In this document: positions 43,801 through 51,615 of the stretch, one piece after another
Layout: each line of letters begins with the position of its first letter
Position numbering within the stretch: the stretch's first letter is position 1
Assembly (NCBI GenBank): GCA_024509875.1
Contig: JAMPIV010012160.1
Location: 568,001 to 632,000 of the forward strand
Direction: 5' to 3'
Origin: Oreohelix idahoensis
Lineage: Eukaryota; Mollusca; Gastropoda; Stylommatophora; Oreohelicidae
DNA: 64,000 nt
Translations under genes and position numbers: made by a program
The notes under the pieces: generated by a model
What the model saw: only the letters and a program-made list of their open reading frames with translations
What the model was told of the DNA's origin: nothing
Database searches by the model: none

Positions 43801-44073
43801 CTCTGTCTTTTTGCTGTATCCAGCCTGCTTGCTGTTCACTCCCTCTGCATTCCAGTGCATCATGACAAGTGGCACTCTGGGTTTCTCTTTTTCTGTTTTG
43901 TTTTGGTCAGTAGTTCTCCTCCGCCGTCTGCTGACTCCACAAGACGGTCTAGAGGGTCCTCCAGTAGCTGAGGGTGGGCTCTGTCGAGGCTCAGAGCCCG
44001 GCACTGCACCTGCCTGGTGGAGCTCCACAGGGCGAGCACCAGTACGAGATTTATTTGACGGTGTACTCTCCAT
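40813..44073 (-). CDS. LINE ORF2: endonuclease, reverse transcriptase, RNase H start
   Basis: The 1,086-codon frame starts at the ATG at 44073. A basic N-terminus (CGVSRRRRRTTDQNKTEKEK) precedes an APE-like endonuclease (about 68-285) with MHWNAEGVNSK, CIQETHLKADQ, VGDFNSHSQSWGY and GGSDHRPIF. RT follows: KSPGPDKISNEML, WVDFKQAFDKVW (about 649), HQGVPQGGVISPTLF and the catalytic YADDLVLW (about 737). The post-RT part contains LGVTFDQRLTWNKHI. RNase H begins at HAYTDGSATNAVRNGGAGIF (about 1037), but the frame ends at EVQALEQGW. All endonuclease and RT residues that I can check are intact. The presence of RNase H points to the I group within the broader Jockey/I assemblage. Confidence 0.92.
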   Translation of the reverse strand: MESTPSNKSRTGARPVELHQAGAVPGSEPRQSPPSATGGPSRPSCGVSRRRRRTTDQNKTEKEKPRVPLVMMHWNAEGVNSKQAGYSKKTELENILYEKQVSVCCIQETHLKADQTFKIRGYQCFRSDRKDRRKGGVLTLVRNNIPAHERKTFMDGAEYQLLQIKVDKMEIELLNYYCPNNKPLSLSSIQVPATNFIAVGDFNSHSQSWGYNHLDHRGEEVETWQDDHSLILVNNATDTPTFYSRGWHTTSTPDLAFSTPDIAGSINREVGDQLGGSDHRPIFLTVQSATLSTGPAITRWNYKKANWGLFRHQVNTLLSTLKVQNRDINEVVKDFNRCILQAAKETIPKGCRRNYIPYWSSTLQERQEAMDRARKDAESQPSLETHNKWKKAVAEFQRTKLEEKRKSWRTKTASLNLEKDGRKLWRLVKSLNEERSSPRQTITLDEGGKLFRGKQAADLFARRYSSESNLPINIDHQREIRKEILATMGQTDTPAPMREPITLGELQKAISKLKFQKSPGPDKISNEMLVNLSSAAKTKLLEIFNHSWLKGTVPQVWREAITIPILKKGKCKTEAASYRPISLTSCVGKTMERIVNHRLKWYLESEQILVPEQAGFRECYSIEDQVTYLSQAIEDAFQEKKKVLTIWVDFKQAFDKVWKDGLIAKLRRSGIQGNMMKWIQSYLHNRRTRVTLDGLQSRKVLLHQGVPQGGVISPTLFLVYINDLVKDLPAGVKAALYADDLVLWCADENVTTANYRMQRAADMLVSWAEKWLITINTDKTSTTLFSLAPKDKSANIHLGTTVIKEESYPTYLGVTFDQRLTWNKHIENAEGKARRRLGILRKLAGTNWGANERNLKKIYNGVIRPHLEFSSAAWSSAANSHLQSLDKVQNQALRLITGAMKTTPITEMQKVAGLQTLSHRRDTKTMIQMEKYNSMQMHPMKARLDDLALGRLKRSSFVHRGKRLIRQHQEDLSMKTTPLKPTLYPVPWEQASSALQINTSVSGLTSGCEYNDLQKRTATLSMIQESYPDQSWIHAYTDGSATNAVRNGGAGIFISYPDNHYETRHIPTGKFCSNYTAEVQALEQGW

Positions 44074-44867
44074 AGAAAAAAAAAAGCGAGTTGCGTGATA
44101 CTGTGGTTTCCGGTGCGCCTTCTGGCCCAGTATCTATGACTTTAGCACCTGTTCAATGGGAGAGTGGGCTCATCCCTAAATCTGTTTATGTTCCCAGTAG
44201 TAGACTATTCGCAAGCAGCCTGGGGGTGTCACTGCTCTGCGCGGACCTTGTTTACCGAGGCGGCGTCCGAGCTCGTATGGTGAAAATATGGTTGCGTTAT
44301 CTTCAAAATAGCCCTGTCTTTCCCATGGCTTTTCTGCCATCCTGCAACTTTGAGTTAGGGAGTTCTGAGCTCCAGTCTCTTTCCCAGGCATTTTATCCTG
44401 GCCTGGCACGCATACAGAGGACCCCACTTCTGGTTCTAAGTTAGCAGTTGGGGATAGGTGGGGTAGCACACTGTGCATTCCCCGTCATCCAGGGGGCTCT
44501 CCAACTATGCAGAGCTTGCACAATGCTGTGCTCTGGTTCTGGGCTCTCCCAAGGAATCCTCACGTCCTGCACAGAGCCACTTCCAGATACCCACCACCTG
44601 CCAACCCTCCATTGTAGAAATCTCCTGCATGCGGCCATCCAGTCAAGAGCCAGTATTAAGTCTGGTGCCCAAGTGATCCCCCCAAGCTCAGTGTGCAATG
44701 CTGGGTTCTCATCATGCTGCAACACAGGGGGGATTGTGATGCTCAGCCATCTCTCTCAACTCTGCACCGATAAGTGGCATCGGGGACTTAACTGTGCCTC
44801 AGTACTGGGAGGCCCCGTTTCCGGGTACACCACACACAGCCAATTGAGGCAACGGTCGCCGTGGGCG
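44074..44867 (-). other. 5' leader of the nested LINE
   Basis: About 790 bases upstream of the ORF2 ATG, up to the target duplication. Short minus-strand frames exist (e.g. 44441-44725), but none shows CCHC zinc knuckles or another ORF1 feature. A separate ORF1 is therefore not supported. Confidence 0.5.
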
Positions 44868-44879
44868 TTACAGCTATGC

Positions 44880-45019
44880 AAAGTAAGGATTTGAAGAGCT
44901 CGAGATTTACTCGTTATGCTATTGCTCTTCAACCTTTCCATTTTACGGTGCGAGCTATCCGCGGTTCGGATAATGTGATGGCAGACGTATTGTCTAGATG
45001 CCCACATGATTCCATTTAA
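44880..45019 (+). pseudogene. Gypsy RNase H, part 2, with terminal stop
   Basis: Continuing from 40268 across the nested LINE, the frame reads QSKDLKSSRFTRYAIALQPF, then HFTVRAIRGSDNVMADVLSR and CPHDSI with TAA. This is the end of a Ty3/gypsy RNase H (R..R..L.L..F.F.V..I.G..N..AD.LSR). No integrase follows, only about 700 noncoding bases and the 3' LTR. It supports integrase upstream of RT. Confidence 0.88.
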
Positions 45020-45213
45020 ATCTTATGTCCTAGATCTCCTGATACACTTCCAGACTTATGTCTGTTCTTAATATTAAAATATATATTAACACAATTGTGT
45101 CACTAGTTGGATGATGTATATGACTTTAGTGAATTTGATTATGTCCATCCATGATATATATCCATTAGATATGCTGATGGTATAGTATTGTAGTTCATCA
45201 TATTTGTATATTG

Positions 45214-45425
45214 CCCAATGGGCTGATCACCCGTTGGCTTGTCACACTGATTACGGAAACAGCGGCAGATGGATTAATCTGTTGTTGCCCTAAAGACGCC
45301 GCTAGGCGTGATGGGAAACTACAACAGAGAAAGTCAATCTGCTGTTGCCCTTAAGACGCCACAAGGCGTGATGGCCTCTGACTGCTTGGTCGGTCTTTGA
45401 CTAAGGACGGAAGAAGAAGAAGAAG
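45214..45425 (+). mobile_element. SINE-like element sharing a LINE 3' end (copy B)
   Basis: This is a 212-bp plus-strand copy of the element at 13139-13346. A 14-bp target duplication ATATTTGTATATTG (45200-45213 and 45426-45439) flanks it. It starts near GGGCTGATCACCCGTTGG, has two CCCTWAAGACGCC modules and ends ACTAAGGACGGAAGAAGAAG. It sits between the gypsy RNase H stop and the 3' LTR. Confidence 0.85.
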
Positions 45426-45705
45426 ATATTTGTATATTGTTGTAATGATAGTATTTGACAATTTTTGATATCTATGATTGGTATTGCCAGCAACTTAGGT
45501 TTCTTTAATGGTACCTCCTGAGTTTGTTTGGCTTAGAGAAAATATTTTCTCTTATGATGGGGGATGATTTTACTCTCTCCAGACGCTTTATTTATGCGTC
45601 TATTGTACCTGATATTAGGTTCATTCTTTCATGGGCACATAATTGATGCTTGTGCTATCTTGCTCATGGATATATTTTTTTTTTAAATGTGTCATTTTTT
45701 TTTTA

Positions 45706-45716
45706 CAGGGGCGGTG
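45706..45716 (+). promoter_or_regulatory. Candidate polypurine tract of the gypsy element
   Basis: CAGGGGCGGTG lies eight bases before the 3' LTR start (45725) and follows a T-rich run. Plus-strand priming sites of LTR elements are purine-rich and lie just before the 3' LTR. The match is imperfect. Confidence 0.45.
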
Positions 45717-45724
45717 CAGTAATA

Positions 45725-46379
45725 TGTTGCGGTCATTTTTGATGGAGTTTCAAACATCGATCTATTGGTTGTAGGTTTTTCACCCTGGTCAAAGTTTAGT
45801 AACTATGTCTTGACTTTGCTGTGTCAGGTTGATTAGGGGTTATCTCCCTTGTTTGTTCATTCATTGTGTTTGATCTGGCTTTTGTATGTCCATTGTACTC
45901 TGGGGAATACCGACATGATTGGCGTGTTATGCCAAGGTATACAACGGCCCTAGTAATAGGATTACTTGAGTGAAGGGCTCGTCTTTTGTATGACGGAATT
46001 ATTAAGGTATCTGACGTGTTCAGTCAGAGATACCAAAAGTGGCATTATGAACAGTACATGAAAAGAACATAACACTATTGACATGCATACATATATGAAT
46101 GTTCACCAGCCAGAATGACTGATATGTACCAAGCGATTTCCATTGAACTTGTTTACATTGATTGTTCCTGTGTGATTCTACATGTTAGTCCTGTTAATAA
46201 ATGTATGAACCATCACAAGTAGTTCCAACCATCATTGACTGTAATACGAGTGTGACTGGGTGTTTGTACACTACATATGAGCCTAAACACATTCGCGTCT
46301 CTGCACACCCATGTCTCTTCATCAACATCTGCAACACGCAGAAACAAACCAGCTAAGGAGCAAGAAAAATCAAGTAACA
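45725..46379 (+). repeat. 3' LTR of gypsy element (shortened)
   Basis: Its start and end are those of the 5' LTR, with only scattered substitutions in shared parts. At 655 bases it lacks about 518 bases in two internal gaps, corresponding roughly to 34508-34592 and 34640-35045 of the 5' LTR. Confidence 0.9.
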
Positions 46380-47775
46380 GTGACTAATATGAGGTTGTTG
46401 TACAATGTGACTAATTTGAGGATGTTGTACAATGTGACTAATTTGAGGATGTTGTACAATGTGACTAATATGAGGTTGTTGTACAATGTGACTAATTTGA
46501 GGATGTTGTACAATGTGACTAATTTGATGTTGTTGTACAATGTGACTAATATGAGGTTGTTGTACAATGTGACTAATATGAGGTTGTTGAACAATGTGAC
46601 TAATTTGAGGTTGTTGTACAATGTGACTAATTTGAGGATGTTGAACAATGTGACTAATTTGAGGTTGTTGTACAATGTGACTAATATGAGGTTGTTGTAC
46701 AATGTGACTAATTTGAGGTTCTTGTACAATGTGACTAATTTGAGGTTGTTGTACAATGTGACTAATACGAGGTTGTTGTACAATGTGACTAATTTGAGGT
46801 TGTTGTACAATGTGACTAATTTGAGGTTGTTGTACAATGTGACTAATTTGAGGTTGTTGTACAATGTGACTAATATGAGGTTGTTGTACAATGTGGCTAA
46901 TTTGAGGATGTTGTACAATGTGACTAATTTGAGGTTGTTGTACAATGTGACTAATTTGAGGTTGTTTTACAATGTGACTAATTTGAGGATGTACAATGTG
47001 ACTAATTTGAGGTTGTACAATGTGACTAATTTGAGGTTGTACAATGTGACTAATTTGAGGCTGTTGTACAATGTGACTAATTTGAGGTTGTTGAACAATG
47101 TGACTAATTTGAGGTTGTTGTACAATGTGACTAATATGAGGTTGTTGTACAATGTGACTAATTTGAGGATGTTGTACAATGTGACTAATTTGAGGTTGTT
47201 GTACAATGTGACTAATATGAGGTTGTTGTACAATGTGACTAATTTGAGGTTGTTTTACAATGTGACTAATACAAGGTTGTTGTACAATGTGACTAATTTG
47301 AGGTGGTTGTACAATGTGACTAATTTGAGGTTGTTGTACAATGTGACTAATATGAGGTTGTTGCACAATGTGACTAATTTGAGGTTGTTGCACAATGTGA
47401 CTAATTTGAGGTTGTTGTACAATGTGACTAATATGAGGTTGTTGTACAATGTGACTAATTTGAGGATGTTGTACAATGTGACTAATCTAAGGATGTTGGT
47501 GTACAATGTGACTAACATGAGGTTGTTGTGTTGTACAATGTGACTAATCTAAGGATGTTGTACAATGTGACTAATCTAAGGTTGTTGTACAATGTGACTA
47601 ATCTAAGGTTGTTGTACAATGTGACTAATCTAAGGTTGTTGTACAATGTGACTAATCTAAGGTTGGTGTACAATGTGACTAACATGAGGTTGTTGTGTTG
47701 TACAATGTGACTAATCTAAGGATGTTGTACAATGTGACTAATCTAAGGTTGGTGTACAATGTGACTAATCTAAGG
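46380..47775. repeat. 24-bp minisatellite, right part, ~57 copies
   Basis: This continues the array cut at 34357: TGTACAATGTGACTAATTTG and AGGTTG units with ATG/TTG/TAT variants, later AATCTAAGG forms and a few 21- or 27-bp units. Because 24 is a multiple of three, long frames exist on both strands (for example LYNVTNLR repeats over 410 codons). I regard them as non-genes. Confidence 0.93.
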
Positions 47776-47782
47776 ATGTGTA

Positions 47783-47905
47783 TGGGGCTGACAACCTTAT
47801 CATGTAAAACAAATAGCTACAAAAACCACTGTTGCAAGAGCTTGGTGTAGGCTTCCTGCAAAAAAAACTAGCTGCAATGCTGGTTTCATGCTCCATCTGG
47901 AGCAC
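47783..47905 (+). repeat. Dispersed ~130-bp repeat family, copy 7
   Basis: Blocks in order are GGGGCTGACAACCTTATCAT, TACAAAAACCACTGTTGCAA, AGGCTTCCTGCAAAAAAAAC and CATGCTCCATCTGGAGCACA. The terminal block can pair GCTCC with GGAGC. Confidence 0.6.
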
Positions 47906-48037
47906 ACAAGAGAGTGAATGAATTAATCTGGTGGATTAGTAACTGGGTCTGACAGTGCACAGGGAGAAGAAAACTGTGAGAATAGGTGCGGCAAATGATA
48001 ACAGGACTGCACTTGGAGAGATGCCCCGACTGGGTTG

Positions 48038-48068
48038 GGGGGGGGTGGGGGGGGGGGGGGGGGGGGGG
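48038..48068. repeat. Long G homopolymer
   Basis: About 30 G bases with one T. Its exact length is probably unreliable in any assembly. Confidence 0.8.
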
Positions 48069-48164
48069 TTGTGAAGTCACACATGTGTCTTGGTGGTGGG
48101 TATGCAGAGTTAGAGGAACAGATGGTGACATCAGAATGAGAATACAGTGGGCATGACAGGGGCA

Positions 48165-49180
48165 TTGGCAAATATGTGGAGGTCAGGAGAAATACACAAA
48201 CCAGAATCATCAACTCAACTATCAAGACAGTCCTATTGTATGGCTGTGAAACATGGAGAAAGACAGAAATAAAAACCAAAAAGCTACAGACTTTCATAAA
48301 TGGGTGCTTGTGTAGAATAGAAGGACTGAAGTTGTATCTTACGATCACTAATGTGGAACTGACGACAAGATCTAGTGCTACAAGAGACAAGATCTAGTGC
48401 TACAAGAGACAAGATCTAGTGCTACAAGAGACAAGATCTAGTGCTACAAGAGACAAGATCTAGTGCTACAAGAGACAAGATCTAGTGCTACAAGAGACAA
48501 GATCTAGTGCTACAAGAGACAAGATCTAGTGCTACAAGAGATAAGATCTAGTGCTACAAGAGACAAGATCTAGTGCTACAAGAGACAAGATCTAGTGCTA
48601 CAAGAGACAAGATCTAGTGCTACAAGAGATAAGATCTAGTGCTACAAGAGACAAGATCTAGTGCTACAAGAGACAAGATCTAGTGCTACAAGAGACAAGA
48701 TCTAGTGCTACAAGAGACAAGATCTAGTGCTACAAGAGACAAGATCTAGTGCTACAAGAGACAAGATCTAGTGCTACAAGAGACAAGATCTAGTGCTACA
48801 AGAGACAAGATCTAGTGCTACAAGAGACAAGATCTAGTGCTACAAGAGACAAGATCTAGTGCTACAAGAGACAAGATCTAGTGCTACAAGAGACAAGATC
48901 TAATGCTACAAGAGACAAGATCTAGTGCTACAAGAGACAAGATCTAGTGCTACAAGAGACAAGATCTAGTGCTACAAGAGACAAGAAGAACATGCTGACA
49001 ATGGACAGGATGCACACTGAAGTTGTATGATACAATCACTAATGTGGAACTGATGACAAGATCTAGCGCTACAAGAGACAAGAAGAACATGCTGACAATG
49101 GACAGGATGCACACTGAAGAAACCTGTTGATAGCATTACAATATAGTCCTTGGTCTGGGGTTTCCATGGAGACTAAAACA
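48165..49180 (+). pseudogene. LINE RT C-terminal fragment containing a 22-bp array
   Basis: The plus strand reads TQTRIINSTIKTVLLYGCET then WRKTEIKTKKLQTFINGCLC and ITNVELTTRS, homologous to the fragment at 14060. The frame enters a 22-bp array at 48360. After it, AAGAACATGCTGACAATGG, GACAGGATGCACACTGAAG and the ACCTGTTGATAGCATTAC block resume the LINE. A second partial copy of the junction appears at 49020-49110. Confidence 0.75.
48360..48985. repeat. 22-bp minisatellite expanded inside a LINE fragment
   Basis: About 28 copies of ACAAGATCTAGTGCTACAAG plus AG, nearly identical. The array sits at the same place in the LINE (after TNVEL.TR) as the 26-bp array at 14205-14670 and the duplication at 59808-59890. 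Confidence 0.92.
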
Positions 49181-49319
49181 TACAGAGAAGAGAAATGCAG
49201 ACAGAAGTGAAAGAGATGAAGAAGATCTGGAAAACCTTGATCAGATGTCACATGACAAGAGCACATGACAAAAGGACATGTATTTGTTGAAGGCCTATTT
49301 TCCTGAGGGAGCTGATGGG

Positions 49320-50055
49320 TACTGAATTAATGAATTCATTAATGAGTGAATGAATGAGTAAATGAGTGAGTGAGTGAGTGAATGAGTGGAGTGAGTGAGT
49401 GGAGTGAGTGAGTGAAGTAAGTGATTGAATGATTGAGTTAATGAATGAGTGAGTGGAGTGAATGAGTGAATGAATAAATGACTGAATGAATGTATGAGTG
49501 AATGAATAAATGAGTGAATGGATGAATGAGTGAACAAATGAACGAATGAATGAATGAGTGAGTGAATGGATGAATGAGTGAACTAATAAATGAACGAATG
49601 AATGAATGAGTGAGTGAATGGATGAATGAGTGAACTAATAAATGAGTGAGTGAATGAATGAGTGAGTGAATGGATGAATGAGTGAACTAATAAATGAGTG
49701 AGTGAATGAATGAGTGAGTGAATGAATGGATGAATGAGTGAACTAATAAACGAGTGAATAGATGAATGAGTGAATAGATGAATGAGTGAATAGATGAATG
49801 AGTGAATAGATGAATGAGTGAATAGATGAATGAGTGAACTAATAAATGAGTGAATGGATGAATGAGTGAATAGATGAATGAGTGAACTAATAAATGAGTG
49901 AATGGATGAATGAGTGAATAGATGAATGAGTGAACTAATAAATGAGTGAATAGATGAATGAGTGAATAGATGAATGAGTGAACTAATAAATGAGTGAGTG
50001 AATGGATGAATGAGTGAACTAATGAATGAGTGAATGAATGAGTGAGTGAATGAGC
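49320..50055. repeat. (GAATGAGT)n-type microsatellite tract
   Basis: Imperfect 4- and 8-base reiterations of GAAT and GAGT, with longer 40-base patterns such as GAATAGATGAATGAGTGAAC. Minus-strand frames rich in SFIHSLIH are by-products. Confidence 0.9.
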
Positions 50056-50147
50056 ATAGATGGACATTGATGGAGATCAAGGTATATATTTCTAAGAGCA
50101 GTTTTATAACTTCTGTCCTGAACAATTGATACAAAACGTGTACAGAC

Positions 50148-50273
50148 CTGGTGAAAAAACTGGCACATTTGTAGGTGACAGGCCTGAAGCCATGACATGC
50201 TGGGGTGTGTACACAAGATGTTGGGCTTCTGATGGTGCTGCACTGACGGGCATGGGTGGTTGTTTGGGTGTCA
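50148..50273 (-). CDS. SYNRG: Gamma-synergin exon (Pro-rich linker)
   Basis: The acceptor is TTGTTGTGGCAG before 50273 and the donor is TCACCAG|GTCTGT after 50148. The length is 126 bases, phase 1-1. With G from the previous exon it reads VTPKQPPMPVSAAPSEAQHL then VYTPQHVMASGLSPTNVPVF. This Pro/Ala/Ser linker before the EH region has no catalytic or metal motif. Conservation of such linkers is low, so its assignment rests on the splice borders and on the exact phase chain between 59114 and 33232. Confidence 0.75.
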
Positions 50274-50432
50274 CTGCCACAACAAATAGAATGACATTTT
50301 GATAGTTGTAATCAACAAAAACGTCATCACTGTTTCAACATACAGGACATTTTATTGATCAAAAGCTATAAACTATTTCTACAAGAGGGAGGTATTTTAT
50401 TGATGGAAAAACTATAGACTATTTCAACATTA

Positions 50433-50560
50433 CTACCAGAGTATATAATTTGCTTTTTTTCTTCTGAAATATATTTTATGCCCTTCCCCGTCCATCTACA
50501 CTCGCTGACACCCAATAAGTCCAACTTATAATTATCCATTTCTTTAATTACTTCTTCCAA
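50433..50560 (-). pseudogene. LINE endonuclease N-terminal fragment (inverted)
   Basis: MEEVIKEMDNYKLDLLGVSE then CRWTGKGIKYISEEKKQIIY SGSN on minus matches the LINE endonuclease text (L.ILG.SECRWTG.G). It is cut by the target duplication at 50432. Confidence 0.8.
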
Positions 50561-50606
50561 TACTCAGGATGGTGACACAACAAGAGAAATCCATACTAGA
50601 ATTGCT

Positions 50607-51128
50607 TTGGCAGCTAGCGCCTTCAATAGATTATCTAACATTTGGAAATTACGATCATTGAATATACATACCAAGCTTCGTCTGTTTAATTCAAATGTTA
50701 TCTCAGTGTTAACATACGGCTGTGAGAGTTGGAAAATAACAAAATCATTGGAGAACAAGCTGAATACATTCGAGAACAAATGTCTTAGAAAACTCATGAA
50801 CATCAGTTGGAAAGAATTCAAGACTAATCGACAAATAAGAGAAGACTCTAGGCAGAAATATGTCTCCGACTATATAAGGAAAAGACGATGGTCATATATC
50901 GGTCATGTCCTACGAATGCAAAACAACAGAATACCACTACAGGCGCTCACTTGGGTTCCTGAGGGTAAGAGGAAAAAAGGAAGACCAAAAGAAACACTCA
51001 GAAGAACAATAATAAGAGAAGGAAGAACGTTGGGCCTAAATAATGTGCAAGAGCTAAGAGGAGTGGCGTCACAACGAACAACCTGGAGAGCACTGGTTTC
51101 TGCCTTATGCGCCGTGTTTGGTGCTTAA
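50607..51128 (+). pseudogene. LINE reverse transcriptase C-terminal domain fragment
   Basis: This 173-codon open frame reads FNRLSNIWKLRSLNIHTKLR, LTYGCESWKITKSLENKLNT, RWSYIGHVLRMQNN and GKRKKGRPKETLRRTIIREG. This is the region after the RT palm and thumb in APE-type LINEs. The catalytic boxes are absent because of truncation. The frame is uninterrupted to the natural stop TAA, so the insertion is recent. Confidence 0.85.
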
Positions 51129-51162
51129 AGAATTTATTATTATTATTATTATTTCAACATTA

Positions 51163-51615
51163 AGGATATATTATTGATCAAAAGCTATTGTTTTATTAAC
51201 AGGGCTGCTGAGCTCATCAATCTTTCACAGCCAATGCCAAGTTGAAGAATGTGCACGGCTGTGTAACAGTAGTGACTGGAAAGAGTGTGGGGAGGGAATG
51301 TGAAGGTGTTTATGATTTGTTTCCTGTAGTGAAATTGTCATCCTGTTGTGTTCACTGTTGTGAACGATTTATGTGTTATGTTTGGCACAGAGTTCTGTTA
51401 ACTGTTCTCGTGGTTTAGGAGTGAGTGAGTTAAGTGTTAGGCAGTAGGGATGAGAGATTTCCAAGTGGAGAGTTGTGTTTTGGAGAAGAGCAGTGAATGT
51501 TGTCGACAACAGCTGTTTCTGTGTGATCCTAGCCTTTTTTGGAATAAGTTGGATGCAGTGCTCTAGTGAGAGAGCGGAGGTAATTTCTGAATATGGGCGT
51601 GTGTGCAGCTATGTA
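51163..51615. other. Unassigned sequence between LINE and mariner
   Basis: The first part (GAGCTCATCAATCTTTCACA, GCCAATGCCAAGTTGAAGAA) recurs at 4705-4760, so it is a dispersed repeat. The rest may be the 3' region of the degenerate LINE found beyond the mariner. No gene was seen. Confidence 0.4.

Larger units (their letters stand above)
40269..44867 (-). mobile_element. I/Jockey-type LINE with RNase H, near full length
   Basis: The 12-bp target duplication TTACAGCTATGC occurs at 40257-40268 and 44868-44879. The element is on the minus strand: a leader of about 790 bases, an endonuclease-RT-RNase H ORF, a C-terminal Cys/His motif and an (AAG)n tail adjoining 40269. The perfect duplication and long open frame indicate a recent insertion into the gypsy element. 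Confidence 0.92.
34358..46379 (+). mobile_element. Ty3/gypsy LTR retrotransposon, Gmr1-like order, with nested insertions
   Basis: Direct LTRs (34358-35530 and 45725-46379) both begin TGTTGCGGTC and end AAGTAACA. A perfect 5-bp target duplication GTGAC (34353-34357 and 46380-46384) brackets the element inside the 24-bp minisatellite. Inside are a long leader, a gag/protease ORF running into an integrase zinc-binding region, a foreign AT-rich segment, a split RNase H end and a polypurine run. Integrase begins before RT/RNase H, and RNase H closes the ORF (stop at 45017-45019). That order is characteristic of the Gmr1-like group. A LINE (40269-44867) and a SINE (45214-45425) are nested within it. 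Confidence 0.9.
50433..51150 (+). mobile_element. LINE insertion with inverted 5' end (twin-primed), copy 2
   Basis: A 12-bp target duplication ATTTCAACATTA lies at 50421-50432 and 51151-51162. From 50433 to about 50565 the minus strand encodes an endonuclease start (EEVIKEMDNYKLDLLGVSEC, RWTGKG). From about 50566 the plus strand encodes the RT C-terminus and an (ATT)n tail. The head-to-head layout inside one target duplication is diagnostic of a 5' inversion during target-primed reverse transcription. Confidence 0.85.

Noticed and set aside
43390..44098. Plus-strand ORFs opposite the LINE endonuclease
   Set aside because: Antisense shadows of the 1,086-codon ORF2.
46311..47543. 410-codon ORF of NVTN repeats as a gene
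   Set aside because: It begins in the gypsy LTR, consists only of a 24-bp array, and the opposite strand is equally open.
49583..50134. 183-codon minus ORF rich in Ser/His/Phe/Ile
   Set aside because: It is a translation of the (GAATGAGT)n tract.
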